The notes under the pieces are model-generated. The model worked only from the letters and a program-made list of their open reading frames with translations. It ran no database searches and was not told the DNA's origin. 64,000 nt of DNA from Granulicella sp. L46 (GTDB lineage Bacteria > Acidobacteriota > Terriglobia > Terriglobales > Acidobacteriaceae). Position numbers and translations under genes: made by a program. Where the stretch lies: the NCBI RefSeq assembly GCF_009765785.1, contig NZ_LMUT01000015.1, positions 41,832-105,831 of the forward strand. The letters run 5' to 3'. The number at the start of each line of letters is the position of its first letter. The first letter of the stretch is position 1. Below, in pieces: positions 63,416-64,000 of the stretch.

Positions 63416-63652
63416 ATGCTCATCACGACACCAGCCCGCACAAAACACTTCGCCGCCATGGTCCTCATCGGCGACGGCGTCATGGCCCTCATCCACCCGG
63501 TAGCCGACGCCAACGCCTGGAAGCGAGGCCCCAAACCCTGGCGCAATCTAATGCACGGCCTCTCCAAACGCCCCAACCTAACCCGAGCCATCGGCGCCGC
63601 CCAAATCGCCGCCGGCATCTACTGGGCCCTCAAACAACAAGAGTCCGACTAA
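63416..63652 (+). CDS. Small conserved-looking protein of unknown function
   Basis: A 78-residue protein (MLITTPARTKHFAAMVLIGD at the start). It contains a hydrophobic segment (about 12-28), a basic middle (KRGPKPWRNLMHGLSKRPNL) and a second hydrophobic stretch (AIGAAQIAAGIYWAL). It could be a small membrane-associated protein. No family is recognised, and codon use matches its neighbours. Confidence 0.55.
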   Translation: MLITTPARTKHFAAMVLIGDGVMALIHPVADANAWKRGPKPWRNLMHGLSKRPNLTRAIGAAQIAAGIYWALKQQESD

Positions 63653-63731
63653 GCGAGCCCCATCGCCACTCGAATGCCCTCGCTACAGCCGCACGAATGC
63701 CCTCGCTTCATTCGACACCCACCACAAAACT

Positions 63732-63785
63732 GTCATCCTGAGCGAAGCAACTCGCGCACTTGCGAGTTACGCAGCCGAAGGACCC
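63732..63785 (+). repeat. Repeat B copy with internal hairpin
   Basis: GTCATCCTGAGCGAAGCAAC, an AACTCGC/GCGAGTT hairpin and then CAGCCGAAGGACCC. The hairpin insert distinguishes it from other copies. It lies in the 348-base gene-free stretch (63653-64000) that ends in the tandem repeat below; nothing else was recognised there. Confidence 0.7.
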
Positions 63786-63845
63786 GCCACCCTGCCCGAA
63801 CCAGCTATGCTCTAGGCGACTTTCAACCACGATCGCCGTTACCCC

Positions 63846-64000
63846 CCGCGCCCGTTCAATCGCCATTGTCGTACAGCCACAGAGTCCCAAATACTTCTTC
63901 TAACCCACCCGCGCCCGCTCAATCGCCATTGCCGTACAGCCACAGAGTCCCAAATACTTCCTCACCCACCCGCGCCCGCTCAATCGCCATTGCCGTACAG
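63846..64000 (+). repeat. Tandem 61-63 base repeat at the right edge
   Basis: CGCGCCCG recurs at 63847, 63910 and 63971. Each unit contains TCAATCGCCATTG, CGTACAGCCACAGAG and CCCAAATACTTC. About two and a half units are visible and the array continues past the window. One reverse frame stays open through part of it, so it could overlap the end of a gene to the right. Confidence 0.8.

Noticed and set aside
63846..64000. CRISPR array
   Set aside because: Units of about 62 bases are contiguous with no unique spacers and no cas genes are present.
1..64000. tRNA, rRNA, tmRNA or riboswitch
   Set aside because: I looked in the gene-free stretches and saw no recognisable cloverleaf or conserved RNA core. 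Small RNAs without known motifs cannot be excluded.

Overview
The window looks like a chromosome segment from an acidobacterium of the Terriglobus/Granulicella/Edaphobacter type (family Acidobacteriaceae). The evidence is high GC, a very large Oar-like TonB-dependent receptor with an N-terminal carboxypeptidase-regulatory domain, membrane-tethered regulators of kinds common in that group, an MqnA gene of the futalosine menaquinone route, and many short intergenic repeats reading GTCATCCTGAG...GAAGGACCC. This placement is inference from gene content; no rRNA or tRNA gene was recognised.

Layout. 1-2.3 kb: an edge-truncated sodium/solute symporter, a secreted cupin and a secreted unknown, all on the minus strand. 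2.5-6.4 kb: a DNA-binding/transmembrane/beta-propeller regulator and an AsmA-family protein. 6.4-15.8 kb: a probable alpha-glucan utilisation locus, with a secreted GH71 (alpha-1,3-glucanase family) protein and a membrane-tethered regulator on the minus strand, divergent from a TonB-dependent receptor and a secreted GH31 alpha-glucosidase. 16-22.4 kb: two lysine/alanine-rich histone-like proteins, a phosphofructokinase with pyrophosphate-type residues, an ECF sigma factor with a likely membrane anti-sigma partner, a membrane SpoIIE/RsbU phosphatase and a GAF protein carrying a kinase H-box but no ATPase. 22.4-27.6 kb: DUF1801 and DinB proteins, a TetR regulator overlapping an Lnt-like acyltransferase, an ankyrin-repeat protein and DUF427.

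27.8-46 kb: topA and dprA, mqnA, DUF429, recX, an S9 peptidase broken near its 3' end and carrying a repeat-derived insertion, a repeat island, an HNH endonuclease, comF, ctaB with DUF420 (heme/cytochrome oxidase assembly), an orphan amino-acid-binding protein and a phospholipase C-like phosphoesterase. 46-64 kb: mostly housekeeping genes (ssb, cyaY, a lipopolysaccharide-type glycosyltransferase, a thioesterase, an aberrant HMG-CoA-lyase homologue, pncA, HD hydrolase, XRE regulator, uppS, cdsA, zwf, TonB-like protein, apt, acyP, efp, FecR-like protein, trpG/pabA), ending in a tandem repeat at the right edge.

Three patterns run across genes. First, at least four dispersed short repeat families lie between genes and sometimes inside gene ends, and one of them is always in the same orientation here. 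Second, the plus strand is C-rich from about 16.7 kb to the right edge whichever strand is coding, but G-rich or balanced from about 5.85 to 16.5 kb, so the alpha-glucan block stands out in strand composition. Third, several enzymes depart from family norms at key residues: PPi-type phosphofructokinase, EF-P with Asn at the loop tip, and an HMG-CoA-lyase homologue lacking its Cys and one metal His.
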